From the NCBI RefSeq assembly GCF_902491285.1, contig NZ_CABUHK010000033.1, positions 1-51,859 of the forward strand: a stretch of DNA of 51,859 nt. Direction: 5' to 3'. The position numbers and the translations under genes are program-made. Shown one piece after another: positions 18,135 to 27,306 of this stretch. Below the pieces are notes generated by a model. The model did no database searches and had not been told where the DNA came from. It saw nothing but the letters and a program-made list of their open reading frames with translations. This DNA is from an uncultured Bacteroides sp. Its GTDB lineage: Bacteria > Bacteroidota > Bacteroidia > Bacteroidales > Bacteroidaceae. The number at the start of each line of letters is the position of its first letter. Within the stretch, counting starts at the first letter, position 1.

Positions 18135-19565
18135 ATGATTACCGAAGAACTACAGAAACTTTATCAGGCATATACGGGCGTTCCCGCTGAAAATATAACA
18201 GAATTGCCCTCTTCCGGTTCCAATCGCCGGTATTTCCGGCTGACGGGCGTACAAACATTAATCGGAGTGTATGGAACTTCTGTCGACGAAAATGAAGCCT
18301 TTCTTTATATGGCAGGGCATTTCCGCAAAAACGGTCTGCCTATTCCCGAAGTTCATATTGTGTCGGAAGACAAGACCTATTATCTGCAGGAAGATTTAGG
18401 TGACACTCTGTTGTTTCATGCTATTGAGAAAGGGCGTGCCACCAGCGTATTTTCCGAAGAAGAGAAAGAGTTGCTTCGCAAAACGATTCGTCTGCTTCCC
18501 GCCATTCAGTTTGCCGGAGCCGACGGGTTCGATTTTTCCCGTTGCTATCCCCAGCCGGAGTTCAACCAGCGCTCTATCCTTTGGGATTTGAACTACTTCA
18601 AATATTGTTTCCTCAAAGCTACCGGAATGGAATTTCAGGAAGACAAACTGGAAGATGATTTCCAGAAAATGACTGATGTCCTGCTGCGCAGTTCTTCCGC
18701 CACTTTCATGTACCGTGATTTTCAGAGCCGCAATGTGATGATAAAAGACGGGCAGCCTTGGTTTATTGACTTCCAGGGCGGGCGCAAGGGGCCGTTCTAT
18801 TATGATATTGCTTCCTTCTTGTGGCAGGCCAAAGCGAAATATCCCGATAGCCTTCGCAAAGAACTCTTGAAGGAATACATAGAAGCCCTTCGCAAATACC
18901 AGCCGATTGACGAGCCTTATTTTTACAGCCAGCTTCGCCACTTTGTTCTTTTCCGTACCTTGCAGGTATTGGGAGCATACGGCTTCCGTGGTTATTTCGA
19001 GAAAAAGCCCCATTTTATTCAGAGTGTTCCTTATGCCATCGCAAACCTGCGTGAACTGTTGAAAGAAGACTATCCGGAATATCCGTATCTCTGTAAAGTA
19101 TTGCGTGAACTCACCGGCCTGAAACAGTTTACGGACGATTTGAAAAAGCGTCAACTGACAGTGAAAGTAATGAGCTTTGCCTATAAAAAAGGAATCCCTG
19201 AAGACCCGACAGGCAATGGCGGTGGTTATGTATTCGATTGTCGTGCCGTGAATAATCCCGGCAAATATGAACGCTACAAACCTTTCACCGGATTGGATGA
19301 GCCGGTAATTACTTTCCTTGAAGAAGATGGTGAAATACTTCGTTTCCTCGATAATGTCTATGCTTTGGTGGATGCTTCCGTGAAACGTTATATGGAACGC
19401 GGATTCAGTAACTTGTCCGTTTGCTTCGGTTGTACCGGCGGGCAGCACCGTTCCGTATATTCGGCACAGCATTTGGCGGAACGCCTGAATCAGAAGTTCA
19501 GAGTAAAAGTAGAACTGGTGCACCGCGAACAGAATATAGAGCGCACGTTCGAAGCAACCGTATAA
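18135..19565 (+). CDS. AmgK-like sugar kinase fused to RapZ C-terminal domain
   Basis: 476 residues. Residues 1 to about 330 are an aminoglycoside-phosphotransferase-fold kinase like AmgK, which phosphorylates MurNAc/GlcNAc at C1. The catalytic loop is YRDFQSRN (Asp195, Asn200) and the metal-binding IDFQGG has Asp212. Residues about 341-474 match the C-terminal domain of RapZ (MSFAYKKGIP, YVFDCRAVNNPG, GLDEPV, FGCTGGQHRSVY), which in E. coli RapZ senses glucosamine-6-phosphate; the RapZ N-terminal P-loop half is absent. The longest frame starts at TTG 18096, upstream of the promoter box, so I use the ATG. It is 10 bases before a MurU-like gene. Substrate and ligand are inferred. Confidence 0.85.
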   Translation: MITEELQKLYQAYTGVPAENITELPSSGSNRRYFRLTGVQTLIGVYGTSVDENEAFLYMAGHFRKNGLPIPEVHIVSEDKTYYLQEDLGDTLLFHAIEKGRATSVFSEEEKELLRKTIRLLPAIQFAGADGFDFSRCYPQPEFNQRSILWDLNYFKYCFLKATGMEFQEDKLEDDFQKMTDVLLRSSSATFMYRDFQSRNVMIKDGQPWFIDFQGGRKGPFYYDIASFLWQAKAKYPDSLRKELLKEYIEALRKYQPIDEPYFYSQLRHFVLFRTLQVLGAYGFRGYFEKKPHFIQSVPYAIANLRELLKEDYPEYPYLCKVLRELTGLKQFTDDLKKRQLTVKVMSFAYKKGIPEDPTGNGGGYVFDCRAVNNPGKYERYKPFTGLDEPVITFLEEDGEILRFLDNVYALVDASVKRYMERGFSNLSVCFGCTGGQHRSVYSAQHLAERLNQKFRVKVELVHREQNIERTFEATV

Positions 19566-19575
19566 AAGATATCGT

Positions 19576-20325
19576 ATGAAAGCAATGATATTTGCAGCCG
19601 GTTTGGGTAGCCGGCTGAAACCACTGACCGATACGATGCCCAAAGCCCTTGTTCCCATAGCCGGACGACCGATGTTGGAGCATGTTATCCTGAAACTGAA
19701 AGCATCGGGTTTTACTGAAATAGTGATTAATATCCATCACTTCGGCGAGCAAATACTTGATTTTTTGAAAGCGAATGACAATTTCGGACTTACTATACAC
19801 ATCTCTGATGAACGTGACCTATTGCTCGATACAGGGGGCGGAGTAAAGAAAGCCCGCACTTTTTTTGAGAACTCTAATGAACCTTTCCTCGTGCACAATG
19901 TAGATATTCTTTCGGATACTGACCTGATAGAACTCTACGAATCCCATTTGCAGAATGGTGGTGTCGCTACTTTATTGGCCAGCCGGCGCAAAACTTCCCG
20001 TTATCTGCTTTTTGATACCGGGCGGAAACTCTGCGGATGGATTAATAAAGATACGGGACAAGTGAAACCGGAAGGTTTCCAGTATGATGAATCACTTTAT
20101 CAGGAATATGCGTTCAGTGGTATCCACGTTCTTTCTCCTGCCATTTTTCAGTGGATGGATGCCCCTCGTTGGGAAGGCAAGTTCTCTATTATGGATTTTT
20201 ATCTTGCTACCTGTCGGCAAACGGACTTCTTTGGGTATCTGTCTGAGAAATTGCAACTTATTGATATCGGCAAGCCGGAGACATTGGCCAAAGCGGAAGA
20301 ATTTGTAAAAGATTTGCGGTTTTAG
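19576..20325 (+). CDS. MurU-like sugar-1-phosphate nucleotidyltransferase
   Basis: 249 residues of the NTP-transferase (RfbA/GlmU-N-like) fold. The nucleotide-binding motif FAAGLGSRLKPLTDTMPKAL is at the N-terminus, VHNVDILSDTDL holds a metal-binding aspartate, and FSIMDFYL and IDIGKPETL form the C-terminal part. Length and motifs match MurU, which makes UDP-MurNAc from MurNAc-1-phosphate in the AmgK/MurU peptidoglycan recycling route. The tight spacing to the AmgK-like gene strongly suggests a shared pathway. A different sugar-1-phosphate is possible. Confidence 0.85.
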   Translation: MKAMIFAAGLGSRLKPLTDTMPKALVPIAGRPMLEHVILKLKASGFTEIVINIHHFGEQILDFLKANDNFGLTIHISDERDLLLDTGGGVKKARTFFENSNEPFLVHNVDILSDTDLIELYESHLQNGGVATLLASRRKTSRYLLFDTGRKLCGWINKDTGQVKPEGFQYDESLYQEYAFSGIHVLSPAIFQWMDAPRWEGKFSIMDFYLATCRQTDFFGYLSEKLQLIDIGKPETLAKAEEFVKDLRF

Positions 20326-20412
20326 AATGAGGGCATTACTACCAAAGTGCTCTATAAGGATACCTAAAGGGACTTTCTGACCTCTTTTTTATCGAAGTAT
20401 AAAAGATTTATG

Positions 20413-20420
20413 TAAGTTTG
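20413..20420 (+). promoter_or_regulatory. Putative -7 box upstream of the PAS hybrid kinase
   Basis: TAAGTTTG fits TAnnTTTG and lies 46 bases before the ATG at 20467. No convincing -33 element is present, so this is tentative. Confidence 0.35.
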
Positions 20421-20466
20421 CCTGTATAAAACAAACAATATTGTTGAACTACATAAATTTTGTAGC

Positions 20467-22461
20467 ATGAGAAATGAATCTCCCTTAGCTTTAATTAGTG
20501 GGGTAGCTGATAGTTTATTGTATAATATCTTTGAGAATCTATCCATCGGTCTGGAGTTATACGATAAAAGTGGTTTCATGGTTGAAGTTAACCATACAGA
20601 ATTGCAATCGATGGGGGTAAAAAACAGGGAAGAACTTTTAGGACGTAGCCTGTTCGATATTCCGAGTCTTTCCGGTAAAGACAAACAACAAATAATGAAT
20701 GGCGAAACCGTACATCTCACAGTAGAGTATGATTTCGATAAGTTACGCAGTTGTTTTCCAACCTATCTGTCCGGCACCAAACATTTTGAAATTACAGTTT
20801 CTTCCCTATTCAATGAAGTCGGTAAGATTACGAATTATCTGGTAATCACACAGGATGTTACTGAACGTGTTTTATGGCAGCGTAAGTATGAAAATCTTTA
20901 CGAAGATGCCATACGTTCGAAAAAGGAGTTAATCGAGAGTGAGCAGAAGATGATAGAGTTGCTTCGTCATAACGAATTGGTGCTGAACAATGCCAATTCC
21001 GGACTAGCTTATATTACTAATGATTATATTGTACAGTGGGAAAACGTATCGCTTTGTAGCAGGAGTCTTTCTTATGAGGCTTACAAAAAGGGGGAGTTTT
21101 GCTATAAAACTGCTTATAATCGTACTGCTCCTTGTGAGAATTGTGTGATGCAACGTGCCCGTAAATCCGGTCAGGTAGAGACAATTCAGTTCTTTCTCAA
21201 TAATGAACACACTATCGAAGTATTCGCTACCCCTGTATATAACGATTTAGGAGAGATAGAGGGTGTGGTAATCCGGGTGGATGATGTGACGGAACGTCAA
21301 CATATGATAGGTGAGCTGGAAAAGGCAAGGAAACAAGCAGAACAATCTGATAAATTGAAATCTGCCTTTCTTGCGAATATGAGCCATGAGATTCGTACTC
21401 CGTTGAATGCGATTGTTGGTTTCTCAGATTTGTTGATGATAACAGATAATCCGTCCGAGAAAGAAGAGTATAGCAAAATCATTAATACGAACAATGATCT
21501 GTTATTGAAATTGATTAATGATATATTAGACCTTTCGAAAATAGAAGCCGGGTCGGTAGAATTGAAGTATGAAAAGTTTGATTTGGCTGTTTATTTTGAT
21601 GAATTGGCAACTTCCATGCAATGGCGTGTTAAAAATCCTCAGGTTCGTTTGGTCTCTATTAATCCTTATACTACCTGTATGGTAAAATTAGACAAGAAAC
21701 GCTTTACCCAAATCTTCACGAATTATGTGACAAATGCTATTAAATATACCCCGGAAGGAACTATCGAGATGGGATATGAAGAAGTGGAAGAGGGGATACG
21801 TATCTATGTACGTGATACAGGTATCGGTATACCGGAAGATAAAAAAGATAAAGTATTCTATCGGTTTGAAAAACTGGATGAGTTTGCTCAGGGAACCGGT
21901 CTTGGTTTATCTATCTGCAAAGCTATTGTCGAAGCTTGTGGGGGGAGTCTCGGATTTGAGTCGGAATATGGAAAAGGCTCTTTCTTTTGGGCTATTCTAC
22001 CATATATAAATGAAGTAGATGAGGATGGGGCGGCTGCTTCTCAACAGAGAAACGGAAGGAAGCTTAGAAAGGATGCTGCAATGGCTGCCAAAGAGGAGGA
22101 AGAAGAGCAGAAGACTATTCTGGTAGCAGAAGATATTCAAAGCAATTTTTCTTTAGTGTCTTCACTGTTGAAAAACAGATGTAAACTATTGCATGCGCCA
22201 AATGGTCAAAAGGCTGTTGAAATAGTACAAACACAACCTGTTGATCTTGTATTGATGGATATGAAAATGCCAATAATGGACGGGCGTACTGCTACTGCTG
22301 AGATTCGAAAGTTCAATACCCGTATTCCAATTGTCGCGTTGACTGCCCACGCTTTTGAAACCGATCGAGTAACGGCCTTGGAAGTAGGTTGCGATGATTA
22401 TTTAGTAAAACCTATTAATGGGGCAAAATTGATGCAGGCTTTGAAAGAGTATGGTTGTTGA
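20467..22461 (+). CDS. Soluble PAS-domain hybrid histidine kinase
   Basis: 664 residues with no membrane segment or signal peptide. An N-terminal PAS domain (about 15-135) and a second PAS-like segment (about 155-275) with a cysteine-containing stretch (CYKTAYNRTAPCENCVMQRA) precede HisKA (HEIRTPLNAIVGFSDLL, His about 307), HATPase (about 365-510; DTGIGIPEDKK, GTGLGLSICKAIV) and a receiver (about 550-660; VLMDMKMPIMDG, Asp about 598). It lacks an output domain, so the phosphate must pass to another protein. The CxxC-type cysteines in the second PAS suggest redox, metal or haem sensing, which is speculative. The downstream Rpn gene has its own -7 box. Confidence 0.93.
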   Translation: MRNESPLALISGVADSLLYNIFENLSIGLELYDKSGFMVEVNHTELQSMGVKNREELLGRSLFDIPSLSGKDKQQIMNGETVHLTVEYDFDKLRSCFPTYLSGTKHFEITVSSLFNEVGKITNYLVITQDVTERVLWQRKYENLYEDAIRSKKELIESEQKMIELLRHNELVLNNANSGLAYITNDYIVQWENVSLCSRSLSYEAYKKGEFCYKTAYNRTAPCENCVMQRARKSGQVETIQFFLNNEHTIEVFATPVYNDLGEIEGVVIRVDDVTERQHMIGELEKARKQAEQSDKLKSAFLANMSHEIRTPLNAIVGFSDLLMITDNPSEKEEYSKIINTNNDLLLKLINDILDLSKIEAGSVELKYEKFDLAVYFDELATSMQWRVKNPQVRLVSINPYTTCMVKLDKKRFTQIFTNYVTNAIKYTPEGTIEMGYEEVEEGIRIYVRDTGIGIPEDKKDKVFYRFEKLDEFAQGTGLGLSICKAIVEACGGSLGFESEYGKGSFFWAILPYINEVDEDGAAASQQRNGRKLRKDAAMAAKEEEEEQKTILVAEDIQSNFSLVSSLLKNRCKLLHAPNGQKAVEIVQTQPVDLVLMDMKMPIMDGRTATAEIRKFNTRIPIVALTAHAFETDRVTALEVGCDDYLVKPINGAKLMQALKEYGC

Positions 22462-22573
22462 GAGGATTTGATTAAAAATTACTCTTGTTTGTTTTGGAGG
22501 ATTGAAAGAGGATTATTTCACTTTAAACCTGTAAAGTTTGGGCTTGTTTCTCATGTTTATGGATTTAAATGGT

Positions 22574-22581
22574 TACCTTTG
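22574..22581 (+). promoter_or_regulatory. Putative -7 box of the Rpn-family gene
   Basis: TACCTTTG fits TAnnTTTG and lies 18 bases before the ATG at 22600. The -33 region is unclear. Confidence 0.4.
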
Positions 22582-22599
22582 CTATAAAAATAGAATATT

Positions 22600-23625
22600 A
22601 TGTCCAAATACGTCAATCCTTTTACTGATATAGGATTTAAAATTATTTTTGGTCAACCGGCTAGTAAGAATTTGCTTATCACTTTATTGAATGAGCTACT
22701 TGCTGGCGAACATCATATTACAGAACTTACTTTTCTTGATAAGGAAGACCATGCGGACAATGTAAGTGACAAAGGTATCATTTATGATCTTTATTGCCGG
22801 ACAGCAAGTGGTGAGTATATTATTGTGGAGATGCAGAACCGTTGGCACAGTAATTTTCTGGATCGTACACTTTATTATGTTTGTCGAGCTGTGAGCCGGC
22901 AGATAGAATCTCCTTCATCAAAAGAAGTCCCTGTTCCTGAAGATTCGATGACTGTAAGGGAACCACTTGTCGCTTATGGGAAACAGTATAGATTGCCTAC
23001 TATATATGGAATTTTCTTGATGAATTTCAAAGAGGAAAATTTAGAGGCAAAGTTCCGTACGGATACGGTTCTTTCCGACCGTGATACAGGGAAGATTGTT
23101 AATCCGCATCTCCGGCAAATTTATTTGCAATTTCCTTATTTCGCTAAAGATTTGTCGGACTGTCATACATTATATGATAAATTAATTTATGCACTGAAGA
23201 ATATGAGCAATTGGAACAGAATGCCGGAGGCTTTGAAAGAACAAGTGTTTGAACATCTGGCGAGATTGGCAGCAGTTGCCGATCTTTCGGAAGAAAATCG
23301 TATCGCTTATGATAAGGCATTAGATCGGTATAGAGTCAATCAAATCGTGGAGGAGGATGAACGACGTAAAAATGAAGAGATGCGGAGAAAGGCGGCTGAA
23401 GAAGGGATGAGGGAAGGACTGAGGAAAGGAATGGCGCAAGGAATGACGGAAGGGATAGAGAAAGGGATGGAGAAAGGAATGGAAAAAGGGATAGAGAAGG
23501 GGATGGAGAAGGGAGAGCAAAAGAAACAAATTGAAATTGCTCGAAAGATGAGAAAGGATGGAATATCCATTGATATGATTATCAAATACACAGGTCTTCA
23601 ATCTTCTGATATAGAAAACTTATAA
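22600..23625 (+). CDS. Rpn-family PD-(D/E)XK nuclease (transposase-like)
   Basis: 341 residues. The N-terminus NPFTDIGFKIIFGQPASKN and the core KGIIYDLYCRTASGEYIIVEMQ contain the aspartate and E-x-Q pattern of the PD-(D/E)XK nuclease fold in Rpn (YhgA-like) proteins. Family members cut DNA and promote RecA-independent recombination. Residues about 268-306 are a run of four-residue units (GM/GI plus two charged residues, mostly EK), encoded by 12-base DNA repeats at about 23405-23520. The tail ends IDMIIKYTGLQSSDIENL. No terminal inverted repeats or target duplications flank the gene, so it does not look like an intact insertion sequence. Confidence 0.88.
   Translation: MSKYVNPFTDIGFKIIFGQPASKNLLITLLNELLAGEHHITELTFLDKEDHADNVSDKGIIYDLYCRTASGEYIIVEMQNRWHSNFLDRTLYYVCRAVSRQIESPSSKEVPVPEDSMTVREPLVAYGKQYRLPTIYGIFLMNFKEENLEAKFRTDTVLSDRDTGKIVNPHLRQIYLQFPYFAKDLSDCHTLYDKLIYALKNMSNWNRMPEALKEQVFEHLARLAAVADLSEENRIAYDKALDRYRVNQIVEEDERRKNEEMRRKAAEEGMREGLRKGMAQGMTEGIEKGMEKGMEKGIEKGMEKGEQKKQIEIARKMRKDGISIDMIIKYTGLQSSDIENL
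23405..23520 (+). repeat. Tandem 12-base repeats inside the Rpn-family gene
   Basis: Repeated units of the type GGGATGGAGAAA encode a period-4 protein pattern GMEK/GIEK. The purine-rich repeats are close to identical near 23458-23510. In-frame expansion or loss by replication slippage would change the length of the linker without breaking the frame. Confidence 0.7.
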
Positions 23626-23957
23626 TATATCTTCGTTGGAAAATTGTAGTAGTTACATTTGTCTAAAATATAAAGAGGCGGGAATATTCGGAAATGAATA
23701 TTCCCGTTTTCTTTTTTTGATTCGTAAGATGTTCAAAGATGTCTGTGATATTTTAATTAATCGATGAAATGGACGATTTTAGACAAATTTGGATATAAAT
23801 TAGCGATTTTGGAACATCCTATTTTTGTGCCCTTCCTATTTTTGTAGCCGAAAAAGTTATTCAGCAAAAAGTCTGATATACTTTTTCAAACTTAGAGTGT
23901 TTTGAGATTTATTTTTGTTAGCTAATAAATAAAGTCTTTATTATTAAATGTAATATT
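23626..23957 (+). promoter_or_regulatory. Regulatory region of the large glycan locus
   Basis: A 332-base gap. It begins with the Rpn terminator (23679-23718). At 23774-23785 and 23804-23815 the related sequences CGATTTTAGACA and CGATTTTGGAAC repeat 30 bases apart, a spacing of about three helical turns, which suits a dimeric activator such as an HTCS. CCTATTTTTGT occurs twice further on (the second -7-like box is 23837-23844), and another TATTTTTG lies at 23910-23917, 41 bases before the susC ATG. Which box is used is not clear. Confidence 0.5.
23679..23718 (+). terminator. Rho-independent terminator after the Rpn-family gene
   Basis: CGGGAATATTC and GAATATTCCCG are perfect 11-base arms around a 6-base loop, followed by TTTTCTTTTTTT. 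Confidence 0.9.
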
Positions 23958-26900
23958 ATGAAAAGAAAGAAGCTTATGAAAAAACAAAGCTGCTTTGTTG
24001 TTCTTTTTTTGCTCCTCCTACTATTCCCTTTAGGAGCATTTGCACAGCAACAGATGATTAAAGGACAAGTGGTGGACGATAAGGGCGAAACCATTATCGG
24101 CGGTACGGTCATGGTTAAAGGAACACAGGAAGGTACCCTGACTGATATTGATGGAAATTTTTCTGTCAAAGGTAAAGTTGGTGATGTCTTAACCATTTCT
24201 TATGTTGGTTTTTCTCCTTTAACAGTAAAAGTGACAAAACTTGAAGGTAATCGTTTCGTAATGAAAGAAGATACGAAAGTCCTTGATGAAGTGGTTGTGG
24301 TAGGTATGGACAAGCAGAAACGTAATACTATTACGGCTGCTGTAGCTACAGTGAAATCTGATGCAATTGTTAATCGTCCGGTAACAGATGTGACCAGCGC
24401 ACTGCAAGGTAATGTTGCTGGTTTGAACTTTGCCTCGGATGCTGCTGAAGGTGGTGTCGGTGGTGAAACCGGTGCGGAAATCAAGTTTAGTATTCGTGGT
24501 ATTGGCTCTATTAATGGTGGTGAACCTTATGTATTGGTAGATGGTGTGGAACAAAGCATGCAAAATGTAAATCCCGCCGATATCGAAAGTATCAGTGTGC
24601 TGAAAGATGCCTCAGCTTCTGCTGTGTATGGTGCTCGTGCTGCGTATGGGGTAGTATTGGTGACTACTAAAAGTGGTAAAAAAGAAAAGACACGTGTAAC
24701 TTATCGTGGGACTGTTGGTTTCAGTTCTCCTATAAATATGCCGCAAATGATGAACTCTTTGGAATGGGCGAGATACATTAATCAGCGTGAGGAGAGTATG
24801 GGGCGCAAGCAAAAGGTCTCTGATACTACTATAGATAAGATAGTGGGATTTATGAATAATCCTTATTCAGCAGAATTTCCCGGTATCGAATCGAATCAGG
24901 CAGGTGACGGATGGGCATCGGCTCCAGAGAATCAGTATGGTAATACGGATTGGTTTGACTATTATTTTAAGGATCGGGCTATTCGCCATTCACACAATCT
25001 TAGTGTTCAAGGTGGTTCGGAAAAAGCTACCTATTATATAGGATTGGGATATACTTATCAGGAAGGTTTAATGGATCAAGTTCAGGATGATTTGAAGAAA
25101 TATAATGTCAATACTAAATTTGCAGTTACGGCGACTGATTGGTTGAAATTTAATTTTAATAATAACTTGACACTGAATATAATTAATCGTCCGATGCCTA
25201 ACCAGACTATTTTTTATGGTACAATAGCCAATCAAGCTCCAACTCGTGTGACTAAGTTGCCTGTGGAACAATCGGAATATTCAACTCCTGATTGGAATGA
25301 ATTTCTCTATATGAAGAAAGCAAATTATAATCAGAATCGAATTTCAGACGCTATGTCTTTTTCGGCTATAATAACGCCATTGAAAGGATGGGACATAATG
25401 GGAGAGATGAAAGCCCGTTTGGATGTTGAAAATAATAGTTTTGAATTGAGGACACCTCAGTTTATGCAACCTAATGGGCAAATTACTGAGAAATCCGGAA
25501 TTCGCCAGGGGTATCAATATCCGGGTATGAGGTGGCAGAATACAAATACCGGTTCATTGACGCGGGGTAATACATTTAATTACTATTTGTCTCCTGGCAT
25601 ATCAACTTCTTATGTCAACCAATGGGGTGATCATTATTTTAAGGTGATGACCGGTTATCAGATGGAGTTGCAGGAAAATTCCAATGATTTCATCTACAAA
25701 GACGGAATGTTGAGTGAAGATACTTATTCATTCGAAAATGCTGATGGAAAATTGTATGCAGGTGAGGCTCGCACTCATTGGGCTACTATGGGATTTTATG
25801 CACGTATGAACTGGAACTATAAAAATGTTTACTTTCTGGAATTTAGTGGTCGTTATGATGGTTCGTCTCGTTTTGCACCTGGACATCGCTGGGGATTTTT
25901 TCCGTCTTTTTCTGCCGGTTATGATATCGCGCGTACTGATTATTTTACGAATTTGCATCTACCTGTGTCTCAATTGAAAGTACGTGTATCTTACGGACGC
26001 TTGGGTAACCAGAATGGTGCCGGACTGTATGATTATCTAGGTATGATGACTCTTGACCCGAATAATGTTAATTCATGGTTGCTTCCGGGTGGAAATAATG
26101 GAATTGATAAAGGTACTATTTCATTAACTCCGAAAATGATTAGCCCGTATATCACGTGGGAGAAAGTAGATAATGCCAACTTAGGTTTAGATTTAATGTT
26201 GCTGAACGATCGTTTATCTGTAACGTTTGATGTTTACCAACGTACAACGAAAGATATGATTGGTCCTGCTGAAGCTATTCCAGCTGTCAGTGGTATTGTG
26301 CCGGATGATCGTGCGAAGATAAACAATGCTACCTTACGCAACCGTGGCTGGGAGTTCTCAATCAATTGGCAAGATAAGTTGAAATGTGGTTTCAGTTATG
26401 GAGTAGGTTTTAACTTGTTCAATTATAAGGCTGTTATTACGAAATATAATAATCCTGAAGGTATTATTTATAACAACCATACAGGTTTGGATCGTAATAA
26501 AGGTTATTACGAAGGTATGGATATTGGTGAAATCTGGGGATATGTGGCAGATGACTTGTTTATGACTAATCAGGAAATAGATTCATATTTAAACAGTAAA
26601 GACCTGTCTTTCTTTAAGAGCGACAATCTTTGGCAAGTAGGTGATTTGAAGTATTTGGATACGAATCGTGACGGCAAGGTAGACCCGGGAAAAGGTACTT
26701 TGAGCGATCATGGTGATTTGAAGATAATTGGTAATGCTACGCCAAAATATTCATTTGGTATTAATTTGAATGTTGGCTATAAAGGATTCTCTGTCTCTAC
26801 TTTGTTGCAGGGAGTTGGCAAACGTGATTTTACGTTGGCTGGAAGTACTTACCTTTTTGGTGGAAAGAACTTTTTTAAAGAACATTTGGATTATTTTAGC

Positions 26901-27290
26901 CCACAGAATCCTAATGCATACCTGCCTCGTCTGACAGAACCCAAAACGACAGATTATGATGCCAATGTCGGGTATAATACGACACGTTACCTAGTCAATG
27001 CGGCTTATATGCGTATGAAAAACTTAATGGTGTCTTACACATTTGATAAGAAACTTTTAAAGGCTATGAGGTTGGAGAATTTGAGAGTATATTTCACATG
27101 TGATAACTTGTTTACTATTAGTAAGCTGCCAAAATCTTTCGACCCAGAAACGCTGAATCAAGTGAATACGTGGGCAGGTGGTAGTTCGGCTACGGCGCCC
27201 GGTCTGACTTCTGCTGCCAATGAAAACGGTAACGGTAAGGTATATCCTATGAACAGAAACTTTGTATTCGGTATTGATTTTACCTTTTAA
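23958..27290 (+). CDS. SusC-family TonB-dependent glycan transporter
   Basis: 1110 residues. A signal peptide (ending GAFAQ, about residue 30) is followed by a carboxypeptidase-regulatory-like domain (about 34-110), a TonB-box-like segment DEVVVVGM, the plug (about 120-235; YVLVDGVEQ, SISVLKDASASAVYGA) and the outer-membrane barrel ending VFGIDFTF. It has no STN domain, unlike the receptor at 3578, so it is unlikely to signal through FecR and is better suited to HTCS control. It imports oligosaccharides together with the SusD protein 16 bases downstream. Confidence 0.96.
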   Translation: MKRKKLMKKQSCFVVLFLLLLLFPLGAFAQQQMIKGQVVDDKGETIIGGTVMVKGTQEGTLTDIDGNFSVKGKVGDVLTISYVGFSPLTVKVTKLEGNRFVMKEDTKVLDEVVVVGMDKQKRNTITAAVATVKSDAIVNRPVTDVTSALQGNVAGLNFASDAAEGGVGGETGAEIKFSIRGIGSINGGEPYVLVDGVEQSMQNVNPADIESISVLKDASASAVYGARAAYGVVLVTTKSGKKEKTRVTYRGTVGFSSPINMPQMMNSLEWARYINQREESMGRKQKVSDTTIDKIVGFMNNPYSAEFPGIESNQAGDGWASAPENQYGNTDWFDYYFKDRAIRHSHNLSVQGGSEKATYYIGLGYTYQEGLMDQVQDDLKKYNVNTKFAVTATDWLKFNFNNNLTLNIINRPMPNQTIFYGTIANQAPTRVTKLPVEQSEYSTPDWNEFLYMKKANYNQNRISDAMSFSAIITPLKGWDIMGEMKARLDVENNSFELRTPQFMQPNGQITEKSGIRQGYQYPGMRWQNTNTGSLTRGNTFNYYLSPGISTSYVNQWGDHYFKVMTGYQMELQENSNDFIYKDGMLSEDTYSFENADGKLYAGEARTHWATMGFYARMNWNYKNVYFLEFSGRYDGSSRFAPGHRWGFFPSFSAGYDIARTDYFTNLHLPVSQLKVRVSYGRLGNQNGAGLYDYLGMMTLDPNNVNSWLLPGGNNGIDKGTISLTPKMISPYITWEKVDNANLGLDLMLLNDRLSVTFDVYQRTTKDMIGPAEAIPAVSGIVPDDRAKINNATLRNRGWEFSINWQDKLKCGFSYGVGFNLFNYKAVITKYNNPEGIIYNNHTGLDRNKGYYEGMDIGEIWGYVADDLFMTNQEIDSYLNSKDLSFFKSDNLWQVGDLKYLDTNRDGKVDPGKGTLSDHGDLKIIGNATPKYSFGINLNVGYKGFSVSTLLQGVGKRDFTLAGSTYLFGGKNFFKEHLDYFSPQNPNAYLPRLTEPKTTDYDANVGYNTTRYLVNAAYMRMKNLMVSYTFDKKLLKAMRLENLRVYFTCDNLFTISKLPKSFDPETLNQVNTWAGGSSATAPGLTSAANENGNGKVYPMNRNFVFGIDFTF

Positions 27291-27306
27291 TTAATAACAG
27301 AGAAAT

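Noticed and set aside
18396..19658. A 420-codon open frame on the minus strand opposite the kinase-RapZ gene
   Set aside because: The plus-strand frame has clear kinase and RapZ motifs. The antisense frame runs across a gene boundary and has no recognisable domain; it is a by-product of codon bias.
23405..23520. CRISPR-like repeats
   Set aside because: The repeats are 12 bases long, continuous, in frame and without spacers. They encode a repetitive protein segment.
22600..23625. Rpn gene as an intact insertion sequence
   Set aside because: No terminal inverted repeats or target-site duplications were found beside it, and its own promoter box and terminator look like those of a resident gene.
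23626..23957. Invertible promoter upstream of susC
   Set aside because: Phase-variable Bacteroides promoters are flanked by inverted repeats. I found direct repeats and a terminator hairpin but no such flanking pair.
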